64,000 bases of DNA from NCBI RefSeq assembly GCF_022346945.1, contig NZ_JAKRNI010000005.1, positions 62,001-126,000 on the forward strand. Direction: 5' to 3'. The notes below the pieces were generated by a model. The model was given only the letters and a program-made list of their open reading frames with translations. It searched no databases and was not told the origin of the DNA. This DNA is from Microbacterium sp. ACRRU (GTDB lineage: Bacteria; Actinomycetota; Actinomycetes; Actinomycetales; Microbacteriaceae). Position 1 is the first letter of the stretch. Every line of letters starts with the position of its first letter. Of this stretch, positions 34,894 through 43,947 are shown one piece after another. Both the position numbers and the translations under genes were made by a program.

Positions 34894-37730
34894 CAGAACC
34901 GAACCCATCCTTGAGACGTTAGGACGGCGTACGGAATCTCCTCGCCGGTGGGGGTGATCTTGTACACCTCGGTGCCGGGGCCGATGTTGATCCGGTTCGG
35001 GAAATGATACTCAGGGATGATTTGAACGCTGCCGTCTCCCACGAAGCCGTGGCCCAGGAACGGGTTGGCGGGCCCCAGGGGATCCATCTTCGCGGGGCGG
35101 TAGTACGGCTGGCCCGTGTTGTCGAAGAGGTAACCCGCGAGGTTCCCCGCGTCTGCGGACGGCACCCGCAGATCCGCGTTGCTCGGAAGAGTGAAGCGCA
35201 CGGCGTACGTGTCGCCCGTCGGCGCGGTGAACTGGGCGGGAACGGTCCGGCCCGGGCCGTAGTCGAGGCCGAACCCACGCGCGATCTCATCTGGAGTGGT
35301 CAGCCCGGTCGCGTCGGAGGCGCGCGCGACGAAGCCACCCACCGTGTCCTGCCTCCCGTAGGTACGGTTCAGGAGATTGTCGACGTCGGTCTGGCCGAGG
35401 ATCTTCTGCATTATCTCGCCGGGCTGCGGTTGCGGGATACTCTCGCGTACGTCGAGGACGATCCGGATCTCGTCCGGGGTGAGGGAGTCGAGCGGGCGCC
35501 CGTGCACGAGGTCGTGCAGCTGATCCGGGGTGAGCCCGTGCCGCGCGGCACCTGCGTCGATCAGTGACTGTGAACTAGGGAGCTGCGCGACCTGGTTGTG
35601 TGACATGTGGGGCTGGAACGGATCACCGTTCGGCATCCGCGGCACGTTGCCCGCCGGGGGCTGTCCGCCACCGTTCGTCGCACCGCCCGACGAAGAGCCA
35701 TCCTGGCCCGCGGCGGTGTCGTCGTCGGAGCGGCCCGGGGTAGTTCCGTCCTCCGCACGGCCGCCGGTGACGGCGTCGTCGCCGCGGGTCGCACCGCCCA
35801 CGGCGTCGTCGCCGCGTCCGGCGCTTCCGTCGTCGCCGCGTCCCGCGCTGCCAGCGTCGTCGCCACGGCCCACGCCGCTCACGTCGTCGCCGCCGCGGCC
35901 CACGCCGCCGTTCCCGGTATCGGAGCCACCACGTCCGCCGCTCTCGCCGCCGGCGTGGTCGCTGCCGCCGCCGGGCCCGGTCGAGGGCTCGCGCACGACC
36001 GTCGACTCGCCCGCTCCGCCCGTTTCCGTCCGAACCGGAGCGTCCTCGACGATCGAGTTCACCGGACCGGGGCCGGTCTCGCCGCGGACGCCGCCGGCCG
36101 AGACCAGCTCGGGCTCGCGCACGGGCGCCGTGACACCGGCATCCGCTTCGCCGTCGGTGCGCACGGGCACGTCGCCACCCCGCACGCCGTCGAAAGATCC
36201 GGCGGGCATCTCGATGCGACCCGAGGGGATGGCATCCGTCGGCGGGAACTCGTACACGGGGACGCCGTCCTCGACGCGCGCCGTCACGGTGTCGAGATTC
36301 ACCCCGGCGTCGTCGAGCGCGCGCAGTGCCGAAGCGGCATCGTCGGCGACGAACGGCATGTCGGGGGCGTTCAGGTGGAAGCCGTCGGTGGCGTTCGAAC
36401 CGAGGCGACCGATGATGCCGTCGAGACTGTTCAGCCCCGCACCGCCGAGGCGCATCGCGCCGTTCACCGCGAGGGCTGCGGGATCGACGAAGTCCACGAC
36501 CTTGGCCATCTTCGACACCACGGATGCCGCCGTCGACGCGGTCTTCACACCGGCCACGGCCGCGCCGCCGACGGGAATCAGCGCGGTGCCGACGTTGAAG
36601 ACCGACTCGCCGAGCGCGGTGCCTGGGTCGTCCTGCCACTTGTCCCACGCGATGAGGGCCTTGCCGGTGTTCAGGGCGGCCTCGTCGGCGCTCGCCTTGA
36701 AGTCACGAATCTCTTGGGGCAGGAAGCCGCCGATTCCGGTCGACTCGAGGAGGCTGTCGCTCCAGAAGAGGGGGCCGAGCAGCGGCGAGTTCGCCAGACC
36801 GGAGACCCCGATCATTCCGAGGTTGCCCCACGCCGCCCCGTACGCGTCGCCGGAGAAGAACTCACCCGTCTCGGGGTTGTAGCCGAGCACGAGCGTGCCG
36901 AGGCCCTGCACGGTGCCCCAGATGCCGCCGACGGCGATGCCCTCCCACAGGAAGTCCTTGAAGACGAACTTCGCCGTCGCCTCGCCACAGCCCTCGGTGC
37001 GCTCGACCTCGGCACCCCAGGGCATCTCGGTGCCCTCGGGGATCTCGGCGATGCCGTAGCCCAGCGCGTCGTCCTCGGATGTCGCAGCGTGCAGCGGCGC
37101 GGCCCCGTAGAGCGCCCGAATGCGGTTGGCGCACGCGCGCTCCGCTTCCCACAGCTTGATCTGCTGCGCGTTGACCGCGGACAGCAGTTCGTTGTTGCGG
37201 TCGACGTGCTCCTGCGACTCGTGCCACTCCTTGGTGACCGTGCGGTACATCTCCGGCGCCGCAGCGCTCGACGACGTCGTTGTCGACGAGCCCCACGAAC
37301 CCTGGTACGTGGGCGTTGCGGTCGCGCCGCCGGACGGCGACTGCGCGGCCGTCCACGCCGGGTTGATCTCGCGCACCTGCACGCCGCCCTGGACGGAGTC
37401 CACGAACGCTTTCGCCTGGGCGCGCAGCGAATCCAGCTCCGCCTTGATCGGGCGCACATCTGCGGCAAAGGCGGTGAGCGCGGCCGACACCTCGGCGAGG
37501 TTGTCGCTGACCTGCGTCGCCTGCGACGACACCGGCGCCATCAAACCCAAGAGGGTGGGCGACTCCGGGGCCTCGTACACCCCGGCCATGCCCTGCCACT
37601 TGAAATGCACGTTGGAGCCGTGCTCGGACACCTGACCCGAGACGGTGCTGATCGTGCGAGCGTTCTCTTCGATGGCATCCGGGTTGATGTCGGCACCCGG
37701 AATGGCCTCGTAGTTGATCGGATCCGGCAT
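34893..37730 (-). CDS. T7SS-exported polymorphic toxin-like protein
   Basis: The 945-residue protein has four parts. Residues 1-115 are a helical WXG100-like export module (FKWQGMAGVYEAP, about residue 45). Residues ~240-330 are hydrophobic (VFKDFLWEGIAVGGIWGTVQ) and may insert into a membrane. Residues ~540-690 form a Gly/Asp-rich linker with GRGDD repeats. The last ~200 residues are a tail of a kind I cannot name, containing IIPEYHFPNR and GTEVYKITPTGEE. The TNT motif RYG is absent, so it is not a clear NAD+ glycohydrolase. ATG 37730 is chosen over GTG 37733; both overlap the upstream stop. Confidence 0.8.
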   Translation of the reverse strand: MPDPINYEAIPGADINPDAIEENARTISTVSGQVSEHGSNVHFKWQGMAGVYEAPESPTLLGLMAPVSSQATQVSDNLAEVSAALTAFAADVRPIKAELDSLRAQAKAFVDSVQGGVQVREINPAWTAAQSPSGGATATPTYQGSWGSSTTTSSSAAAPEMYRTVTKEWHESQEHVDRNNELLSAVNAQQIKLWEAERACANRIRALYGAAPLHAATSEDDALGYGIAEIPEGTEMPWGAEVERTEGCGEATAKFVFKDFLWEGIAVGGIWGTVQGLGTLVLGYNPETGEFFSGDAYGAAWGNLGMIGVSGLANSPLLGPLFWSDSLLESTGIGGFLPQEIRDFKASADEAALNTGKALIAWDKWQDDPGTALGESVFNVGTALIPVGGAAVAGVKTASTAASVVSKMAKVVDFVDPAALAVNGAMRLGGAGLNSLDGIIGRLGSNATDGFHLNAPDMPFVADDAASALRALDDAGVNLDTVTARVEDGVPVYEFPPTDAIPSGRIEMPAGSFDGVRGGDVPVRTDGEADAGVTAPVREPELVSAGGVRGETGPGPVNSIVEDAPVRTETGGAGESTVVREPSTGPGGGSDHAGGESGGRGGSDTGNGGVGRGGDDVSGVGRGDDAGSAGRGDDGSAGRGDDAVGGATRGDDAVTGGRAEDGTTPGRSDDDTAAGQDGSSSGGATNGGGQPPAGNVPRMPNGDPFQPHMSHNQVAQLPSSQSLIDAGAARHGLTPDQLHDLVHGRPLDSLTPDEIRIVLDVRESIPQPQPGEIMQKILGQTDVDNLLNRTYGRQDTVGGFVARASDATGLTTPDEIARGFGLDYGPGRTVPAQFTAPTGDTYAVRFTLPSNADLRVPSADAGNLAGYLFDNTGQPYYRPAKMDPLGPANPFLGHGFVGDGSVQIIPEYHFPNRINIGPGTEVYKITPTGEEIPYAVLTSQGWVRF

Positions 37731-38074
37731 CACATCACCCCGTGCGGAAGAGAGGGCGGGTACACCGCGTGGACGGCCGCGGTCTGCGCGTTGGCCGCCA
37801 TCTCGGTGTCGCCCGCGATGTACGCTTCGGTGGCCGTCACGACGCCCTGCGCGGCCGCCCCGATACGGCCGCTCATCCCCTGGATGCGCGGGCCCTCTTC
37901 CTGCTGGAAGTAGGCCTGCACCGCTTCGGAGATCGCGCCCGACTGGGTCGCGGTCACGGCTCCTTCGAGAGCGGGACTCAGCGTGTTCAGCGCGGCACCG
38001 AGGGCCTCGGCATCCACGTTGACGTCTTGCAGCACGGCAACCACACCGGACGGCTCGATACGCCAGCTCGTCAT
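37730..38074 (-). CDS. DUF6507-family ESX-associated protein
   Basis: The 114-residue helical protein begins MTSWRIEPSGVVAVLQDV, the start I associate with DUF6507. It has Ala/Gln-rich amphipathic helices of WXG100 type. GAAGGGG lies eight bases before the ATG; the earlier in-frame start at 38083 is not used. The stop overlaps the toxin start, suggesting it is co-exported with the toxin or is its partner. Confidence 0.8.
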   Translation of the reverse strand: MTSWRIEPSGVVAVLQDVNVDAEALGAALNTLSPALEGAVTATQSGAISEAVQAYFQQEEGPRIQGMSGRIGAAAQGVVTATEAYIAGDTEMAANAQTAAVHAVYPPSLPHGVM

Positions 38075-38177
38075 CGACAGCACCCCTTCATATCTCGACG
38101 ATCACGCGCGACGCACCCCACGCGCGCGGAACCGACGGTGCCGGGCGCTCGTCGCGCCCGGCACCGTGTGGTGATCG

Positions 38178-38489
38178 TCAGCCGATCGATTCCACCGCCG
38201 CGCGAGCCTTGCTCAGCGCGGTCTGGGCGGACTCGTCGTTGCGCTCCAGCGACGAACGGAGCGTCTGGATGATGCCGCGCACCTCGGCGGCGGCGTTCTT
38301 CCAGCGAACCTCTTTGCCGCGGTAGTCCTCGGACACACCGTCGGCGGAGTAGTCGGCCATCGCGGCCTGCACGTCGCGGTCGCGCTGGTCGATCAGCGAC
38401 TCGAGCTGCGCGGCGACGCGGTTGAAGTTGTCCTGAGCGTTCTGCGAGGCCGCGATCGAGTAGTCGCGGCGGTCTCCCTGGTTCACCAT
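38178..38489 (-). CDS. ESAT-6-like protein ("pore-forming ESAT-6 family")
   Basis: The 103-residue protein is fully helical, starting MVNQGDRRDYSIAASQNAQD. It contains the charged EDYRGKEVRWKNAAAEVR turn, where YRGKEVRW takes the place of the WXG motif. I recognise this as the actinobacterial family annotated as pore-forming ESAT-6 proteins. It is likely exported by the EccC/EccD machine encoded downstream. Confidence 0.85.
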   Translation of the reverse strand: MVNQGDRRDYSIAASQNAQDNFNRVAAQLESLIDQRDRDVQAAMADYSADGVSEDYRGKEVRWKNAAAEVRGIIQTLRSSLERNDESAQTALSKARAAVESIG

Positions 38490-38509
38490 GAGTCAGTCCT
38501 CTCCGATTC

Positions 38510-38842
38510 TCAGCGGCCACCGAAGCGCGCGGCGTCGAACGACGATCCGGCTTCGAGGCTCGTGGTCTGATCGACCATGGACGACTCGCCCTCCTGGAAG
38601 GAGCGGTCCATGCCCGAGATACCGCCGAGCACGCCGTCGAGGGCGAGCTTCAGCTCGGCCGAGATCGCGTCGGTACGCGACTTGAACCGGTCGAACGCGG
38701 CACGACCCGCGCCCTGGAACTGTCCTTCGAGCGGTTCGGCCGCCTCGAATAGCTGGCGCACCAGCAGTGACAGCTCATCACTCGAACCCGAGGTGGCCTT
38801 CCCCAGCACACCCAGAGTGTCGGAACCCATTGCGAACTTCAC
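38510..38842 (-). CDS. WXG100-like Esx protein
   Basis: This 110-residue protein has two long helices joined at a turn with FQGAGRAAFDRF (WXG replaced by FQG). The chosen GTG start (VKFAMGSDTLG) has AAGGGTGG upstream; the ATG at 38830 is four codons later. It is 20 bp before the next Esx gene and the pair opens the T7SS operon. Both are probably exported as a dimer. Confidence 0.8.
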   Translation of the reverse strand: MKFAMGSDTLGVLGKATSGSSDELSLLVRQLFEAAEPLEGQFQGAGRAAFDRFKSRTDAISAELKLALDGVLGGISGMDRSFQEGESSMVDQTTSLEAGSSFDAARFGGR

Positions 38843-38923
38843 GAGAGCCCACCCTTCGATCGCGAATACACGTGCAACGAACCCTGAAACACTAACCACG
38901 GCTCCGGGGGCGCGGAAGAAAGA

Positions 38924-38948
38924 TGAGAGAACTCTCCTTTTTCTCTCA
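38924..38948 (-). terminator. Likely intrinsic terminator after the HhH-GPD gene
   Basis: On the minus strand TGAGAGAA and TTCTCTCA form a perfect 8-bp stem with a 9-base loop, followed by a pyrimidine-rich TCTTTCTT run. It begins 17 bases after the HhH-GPD stop and separates that gene from the T7SS operon. Confidence 0.6.
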
Positions 38949-38964
38949 CATGGTGTAGGAGGGG

Positions 38965-39537
38965 TCAGCCGCCCGCCCTGGCGGCCGCTTTCGCAGCCTT
39001 CTTGTACTCGCGCACCTTCGTCAGCGACTCCGGGCTCGTGATGTCGGCGACCGAGCGGAACGCGCCCTCGTCGCCGTAAGGGGAAGACGCCTTCCGCCAA
39101 CCGTCTCCGGTGTAGCCGTACTGCTTGCCCAGGAGGGCGAGGAAGATCTTCGCCTTCTGCTCGCCAAAGCCGGGAAGCGCCTTGAGCCGCTTCAGCACGG
39201 TCGCGCCGTCGGGGTCGTCCCGTGTCCAAAGCTCGGCGGCATCCCCGCCCCAATCCGTCTCGATCGCCGAGCACAGGGCCTGCACGCGTTTCGCCATCGA
39301 CCCGGGGAAGCGGTGCACCGCCGGCGTCTGCGAGAACGCCGCGGTGAAGGCCTCGGGGTCCTCGTGCGCGAGGGTCGTGGCATCCATCGCTCCCACGCGC
39401 TGCTGGATCTTCAGCGGTCCCGCGAACGCGGTCTCCATCGCCACCTGCTGGTCGAGCAGCATGCCGATCAACAGTGCGAGGGGGTTCGTCGAGAGCAGGT
39501 CGTCGGCGGCGGGATCGTCGGTGATGCGCAGACTCAT
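38965..39537 (-). CDS. HhH-GPD-type base-excision DNA repair protein
   Basis: The 190-residue protein has the helix-hairpin-helix block LKALPGFGEQKAKIFLALLG (about residue 125), typical of small actinobacterial HhH-GPD proteins. The N-terminal PLALLIGMLLDQQV fits their first helix. No iron-sulfur cysteine cluster is present. The substrate base lesion is unknown. It is separated by 19 bp from the upstream 93-residue gene. Confidence 0.88.
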   Translation of the reverse strand: MSLRITDDPAADDLLSTNPLALLIGMLLDQQVAMETAFAGPLKIQQRVGAMDATTLAHEDPEAFTAAFSQTPAVHRFPGSMAKRVQALCSAIETDWGGDAAELWTRDDPDGATVLKRLKALPGFGEQKAKIFLALLGKQYGYTGDGWRKASSPYGDEGAFRSVADITSPESLTKVREYKKAAKAAARAGG

Positions 39538-39556
39538 CTGCCCATTCTCGCGCGGG

Positions 39557-39838
39557 TCACGCGGGTTCGGCGATCCACTTCCGGGCGAACGGCACGGCGT
39601 CCAACGACGCCAGATCGGACGTGATCTCGCTCAGCTGGGCTTCGAAGTCCTCGACGCTGCCGGCGGGGAGGCGCTTCACGAGCGAGCCGTCGCCGCGCCG
39701 GATGACGACTTCGCTCACCGACGGCGCGTCGCGCCCGGCATCCAGCAGGCCCATCGCCACCGTGGCCGCCCACCGAAGGCCGTTTCGTCGGCGATCCTCG
39801 CCCGCGACCCGATAGACCTCGGATGCCGGGGTGCCCAC
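39557..39838 (-). CDS. Small unknown protein between hemA and the HhH-GPD gene
   Basis: The 93-residue soluble protein has a GTG start. Its middle reads VSEVVIRRGDGSLVKRLPAG. It lies 24 bp after hemA and 19 bp before the HhH-GPD gene, all on one strand, so all three may be one transcript. No family is recognised. Confidence 0.6.
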   Translation of the reverse strand: MGTPASEVYRVAGEDRRRNGLRWAATVAMGLLDAGRDAPSVSEVVIRRGDGSLVKRLPAGSVEDFEAQLSEITSDLASLDAVPFARKWIAEPA

Positions 39839-39862
39839 GTCTTCGCCCTGCCGTCGGCGCCG

Positions 39863-41188
39863 TCAGCCTGCGTCGGCGATGCGTGCGGCAGAGGACTCGG
39901 GGTCGGACACCTCGATGCCGAACAGCGCCGACAGCGCGTCGACGTACTCGTCGGCGCGGCCGGTCTCGGCGAGCTCGTGCGCGCGGGTGGTCGGGGTGTG
40001 CAGAAGCACGCCGACGAGGTGCCGCAGCGCCTGTTCGGTCTGACCACCCTCGTCGCCGCGCGCGCGGACACGGGCGACCTCGGCGTCGAGCACACCGAAG
40101 ACGTGCGCGCGAAGGGCGACGACGGCGGGCGTGATGTTCTTGCGCTCGCCCACCGAGGCGAAGCGGCGCGCGGCGTCGCGGACCAGGTCGCGCGCGGCAT
40201 CCGTCGCCTGCAGCTCTTCCAGAGGGGCGTGGAGGCGAATGGTCTCGAGGTCAAGGAGGTCGACGCCCGGCACGGTGGCCACGTCGGGGTCGACGTTGCG
40301 CGGAAGCCCGAGGTCGATGACGAGGCGGCGGCCGGCATGGTCGACGGGGCAGCCGACGGACGCGGGAGCGGCGGCTTCGGCGGCGGTGCGCCCGGCGGCG
40401 AAGGTCGCGGCGCTGACGACGTGGTTCTCGCTCGTGGTGCACGTGATGATGAGGTCGGCGTGCGCGACCGCGGTGGGGAAGGTCTCGGCCGAGACGGCAC
40501 GCAGCCCGTGCTTCGCGGCGAACTTCGCGGCACGCCCCGAGGGGGAGTGGACCGCGATGTCTTCGGCACCCTGATCGCGGAGAGCGGCGACGGTCGCGGC
40601 GGCATACGCGCCGGTGCCCACCAGCAGCACGCGCTGCGTCGACCAGTCGGCGATGCGGCTGTCGGCCAGCTCGAGACCGAGGCGGACGAGCGAGCGGCCG
40701 GCGCGTCCGATCGCCGTGGCGTTCTTCACTCCGCGCTGTGCTTCCGACGCGCGCTGGAACAGCCGCTCGAGCTCTCCGGAGGTGGTGCCCAACTGCCGGG
40801 ACTCGGTGAGCGCACGACGCACCTGGCCGGCGATCTCGCCCTCGCCCACGACGACGGATTCCAGACCGGATGCCACCGAGAACAGGTGCTCTGCGACGTC
40901 GCCGCCGCCGAGCACCGTGTAGGAGCCCTCGAGCTCGCTCGCGGGCACGCCCGTCGCCGCCTCGATGGCGCTCAGCGTGGCTTCCACACCCACCGCGACG
41001 GCGGCCGTCACGGGCTCGTCCATGTCGACGTAAGCCTCGAAGCGGTTGCACGTGGCGACGACGACCGCTCCCTGCACGCACTCGTCGTGCGCGGCGATCA
41101 GGGGGGCGACGGGGGTGGTGGGTACGCTGAGCCGCTCGAGGAGATCGAAGGACGCGGTCTTGTGACTCGCGCTGACACAAAGCAGCAC
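39863..41188 (-). CDS. hemA: Glutamyl-tRNA reductase
   Basis: This 441-residue enzyme makes glutamate-1-semialdehyde, the first step of C5-type tetrapyrrole synthesis. The N-terminal catalytic domain has VVATCNRFEAYV with the nucleophile Cys (about residue 50). The NADPH-binding GTGAYAAATVAAL follows near 175, and a C-terminal dimerisation helix closes the chain. I place the start at GTG 41188 because TAGAAT lies exactly six bases before it; the ATG two codons upstream abuts the -10 with no room for a start site. It diverges from hemE. Confidence 0.95.
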   Translation of the reverse strand: MLLCVSASHKTASFDLLERLSVPTTPVAPLIAAHDECVQGAVVVATCNRFEAYVDMDEPVTAAVAVGVEATLSAIEAATGVPASELEGSYTVLGGGDVAEHLFSVASGLESVVVGEGEIAGQVRRALTESRQLGTTSGELERLFQRASEAQRGVKNATAIGRAGRSLVRLGLELADSRIADWSTQRVLLVGTGAYAAATVAALRDQGAEDIAVHSPSGRAAKFAAKHGLRAVSAETFPTAVAHADLIITCTTSENHVVSAATFAAGRTAAEAAAPASVGCPVDHAGRRLVIDLGLPRNVDPDVATVPGVDLLDLETIRLHAPLEELQATDAARDLVRDAARRFASVGERKNITPAVVALRAHVFGVLDAEVARVRARGDEGGQTEQALRHLVGVLLHTPTTRAHELAETGRADEYVDALSALFGIEVSDPESSAARIADAG

Positions 41189-41194
41189 GCTCAT

Positions 41195-41200
41195 ATTCTA
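41195..41200 (-). promoter_or_regulatory. -10 element for leaderless hemA transcript
   Basis: TAGAAT on the minus strand is six bases from the GTG at 41188 and directly touches an alternative ATG at 41194. Confidence 0.55.
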
Positions 41201-41288
41201 CGCCCGGCCCCTGCGAGATATTCCGCGCCGCCTCTCGACATCGAGGCATCCCTCTTCCCCCGCGGACGCGAGTGGAAGGATGGATGCC

Positions 41289-42326
41289 ATGGCCACCCCT
41301 GACGCGCCCCTCCTCCGTGCCCTTCGCGGCGACCGTCCCGAGCGGCAGCCGGTGTGGTTCATGCGGCAGGCCGGGCGCTCGCTGCCCGAGTACCGCGAGC
41401 TGCGCGTCGGCACGCGGATGCTCGATGCGTGCCTCACCCCCGACCTCGCGGCCGAGATCACGTTGCAGCCGATCCGCCGCCACAGCGTGGATGCCGCCAT
41501 CTTCTTCAGTGACATCGTGGTGCCCTTGCGGCTGGCCGGCGTCGCGGTCGAGATCGAGCCGGGCCGCGGGCCGGTGTTCGCCGACCCGGTGCGCACGGCC
41601 GCCGATGTCGAGCGAGTGACCTCGATCGACCCGGCCGACGTCGCCGGAGCCGCCGAGCCGATCCGTGACGCGGTGCGTCTGGTCACGGCCGAACTCGGCG
41701 ACGGCGTCCCCCTCATCGGCTTCGCCGGCGCCCCGTTCACGCTCGCGGCGTACCTCGTCGAGGGCGGTCCGTCGAAGGAGCATCTGCGGGCGCGCGGAAT
41801 GATGTACGCCGACCCGACGTCGTGGCATCGGCTGGCCGGATGGCTGGCCGAGGTGTCGCGGGCGTTCCTGCAGGCCCAGATCGATGCGGGCGCTCAGGCC
41901 GTGCAGCTCTTCGACTCGTGGGCCGGTTCGCTCTCGCGCGCGACGTTCCTGGAGCACGTCGCTCCCCATTCGCGGGCGGCGCTCGAGGGTGTCGAGGTGC
42001 CGCGCATCCACTTCGGCGTCGGAACGGGTCCGTTCCTCGCCGACATGCGCCTCGGCGGCATCGCCGACGCCGTGGGCGTGGACTGGCGGATGCCGCTGGA
42101 CGAGGCCGCGGCCATCGTCGGTCCCGACACCACACTGCAGGGCAATATCGACCCCGCTCTGCTGGGCGCACCGTGGCCGGTGCTGGCGGCGCACATCGAC
42201 GACATCCTCGCCCACGGGCGCGCGGCGCGCGCCCACGTGCTCAATCTCGGTCACGGCGTCCCGCCCGACACCGACCCCGCGGTGCTGACCCGCATCGTCG
42301 CGCACGCCCACGGGGAGGCGGAATGA
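41289..42326 (+). CDS. hemE: Uroporphyrinogen decarboxylase
   Basis: The 345-residue barrel enzyme makes coproporphyrinogen III. RQPVWFMRQAGRSLPEYRE (about residue 20) is the signature substrate loop, IFFSDIVVP carries a conserved Asp, and GFAGAPFTLAAYLVEGGPSK is the second signature. The in-frame ATG at 41280 lies against the GGAAGG sequence; the one at 41289 is preceded by GGAAGG at nine bases and by AAGGAT at seven. The stop overlaps the cgoX start. Confidence 0.96.
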   Translation: MATPDAPLLRALRGDRPERQPVWFMRQAGRSLPEYRELRVGTRMLDACLTPDLAAEITLQPIRRHSVDAAIFFSDIVVPLRLAGVAVEIEPGRGPVFADPVRTAADVERVTSIDPADVAGAAEPIRDAVRLVTAELGDGVPLIGFAGAPFTLAAYLVEGGPSKEHLRARGMMYADPTSWHRLAGWLAEVSRAFLQAQIDAGAQAVQLFDSWAGSLSRATFLEHVAPHSRAALEGVEVPRIHFGVGTGPFLADMRLGGIADAVGVDWRMPLDEAAAIVGPDTTLQGNIDPALLGAPWPVLAAHIDDILAHGRAARAHVLNLGHGVPPDTDPAVLTRIVAHAHGEAE

Positions 42327-43831
42327 GCGACCCCCTGGAGCGGCTCGCGGAGCACGCCCACGAGAGCCGCGTCATCGTGGCGGGGGGCGGTGTCTCCGGG
42401 CTGGTGGCCGCGCTGGAGTGCGCCAAGGTGGGCATGCAGGTGACCGTGCTCGAGGCCTCCGGGGTGTTCGGCGGCGTCGTACGGTCGGCCGAGGTCGGTG
42501 GGCTCACGCTCGACGTCGGGGCCGAAAGCTATGCGACGCGCGGGGGAGCGGTGCGCGAGCTTCTCGACGAGCTCGGGCTGGCGGATGAGATCGTGGCGCC
42601 GAACCGGGCGGGAGCCTGGGTCGCGGGGGTCCCGGGCGTAGGGGCGGCCCCGCTGCCGAAGGGCGGGATCCTCGGCATCCCCGACAACCCGTGGGCCCCG
42701 GATGTGCGACGCGTGATCGGCTGGGCGGGAGCGTGGCGCGCGTACGTCGACCGCGTGCGCCCCCCGCTGACGATCGGACACGAGCGCAGCCTCGGCGCGC
42801 TCGTGCGCTCGCGGATGGGCGCTCGCGTGCTGGACCGGCTCGTCGCGCCCGTCACGAGCGGCGTCTACTCGGCTCGTCCCGACGACATCGACGTCGACCT
42901 CGCCGCACCGGGACTGAACGCCGCTCTCACCCGCATGGGCTCGCTGGGCGGCGCGGTCGCCGAGCTCCGTGCGGCGCGCTCGACGGGCACTCCGCCCGAC
43001 GCCCCGGCATCCGATGTCCCGCCCACGGTGGCGGCGCCGCGCGCCGCAGCACCGGGCGGCGCGGTCGAGGGCATCGCCGGCGGGATGTGGCGCCTGGTGG
43101 AGGCGCTCGTCGCTCGCCTGCGAGACCTCGGGGTCGAGCTGCGCACCGACGTCGCGGTCGAGGAGCTCACGCCCGCGGGCTCGGGCTGGAGCGTCCGGAC
43201 CTCCGCCGACGAGAGCCCGCTCTCGGCCGACGCGGTCATCGTCGCCCTCCCCGAACGGCAGGCGCGGGCGCTCCTTCGGCCCGTCGTCCCGGCCCTCGAC
43301 ACCGCCGAGCCGGCTGCTCCCGTGGTCGAAGTGGTGACCCTCGTCGTCCACGCTCCCGCGCTCGATGCTGCGCCGCGCGGAACCGGTGTCCTCACCGTCC
43401 CGGGCAGCCACGTGGCCAAGGCCCTCACGCACTCCACGGTGAAGTGGGAGTGGGTGCGGGATGCCACCGAGCCCGGCATCCATGTCATCCGTCTGTCGTT
43501 CGGAGCACAGGGCGAAGAGCCGGCCACCGCAGCGCTCGACGACGACGCCGCCGGGTCGCTCGCCCTCTCCGAGGCGGCTGCCCTGCTCGGGGTGCCTCTC
43601 GATCGGTCGGCGTTGCGGGCGTCGCACCGCGTCCGGTACGTGCAGTCGCAGCCCGGCGCCGCGATGGGACGCGCGGCGCAGACGGCCGCCGCGCGCGGTG
43701 CGGTCCGGGCCGTGCGCGGACTCGGGGCCACCGGGGCGTGGCTGTCGGGAACGGGTCTCGCGCAGGTGATTCCCGACGCGCGCGCGGAGGCGGATCGGGT
43801 GCGCAGTGCCACCCTCTGGCGCCGGGACTGA
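42323..43831 (+). CDS. cgoX: Coproporphyrinogen III oxidase (CgoX; HemY-type)
   Basis: The 502-residue FAD enzyme starts by an ATGA overlap with hemE. The dinucleotide fold VIVAGGGVSGLVAALECAK (about residues 18-36) and a second motif GAESYATRGG support HemY-type oxidases. In actinobacteria these oxidise coproporphyrinogen III to coproporphyrin III, and the chdC gene downstream confirms that route. A Pro/Ala-rich insertion (about 220-250) is not in most homologues I recall. Confidence 0.92.
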   Translation: MSDPLERLAEHAHESRVIVAGGGVSGLVAALECAKVGMQVTVLEASGVFGGVVRSAEVGGLTLDVGAESYATRGGAVRELLDELGLADEIVAPNRAGAWVAGVPGVGAAPLPKGGILGIPDNPWAPDVRRVIGWAGAWRAYVDRVRPPLTIGHERSLGALVRSRMGARVLDRLVAPVTSGVYSARPDDIDVDLAAPGLNAALTRMGSLGGAVAELRAARSTGTPPDAPASDVPPTVAAPRAAAPGGAVEGIAGGMWRLVEALVARLRDLGVELRTDVAVEELTPAGSGWSVRTSADESPLSADAVIVALPERQARALLRPVVPALDTAEPAAPVVEVVTLVVHAPALDAAPRGTGVLTVPGSHVAKALTHSTVKWEWVRDATEPGIHVIRLSFGAQGEEPATAALDDDAAGSLALSEAAALLGVPLDRSALRASHRVRYVQSQPGAAMGRAAQTAAARGAVRAVRGLGATGAWLSGTGLAQVIPDARAEADRVRSATLWRRD

Positions 43832-43947
43832 CGGCCGGAGGCCCGATGGTCGAGGGATGTCCCGTGGATGTCAAGGGCGGATGCCGGAACGGGAATACAT
43901 CGCTATCGTGAGACTCGACCAGCACTGATCGAGCGTGAGGAGACCCC

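Noticed and set aside
34893..35540. TNT-type NAD+ glycohydrolase domain
   Set aside because: The expected arginine-tyrosine-glycine motif and its serine partner are absent from the tail.
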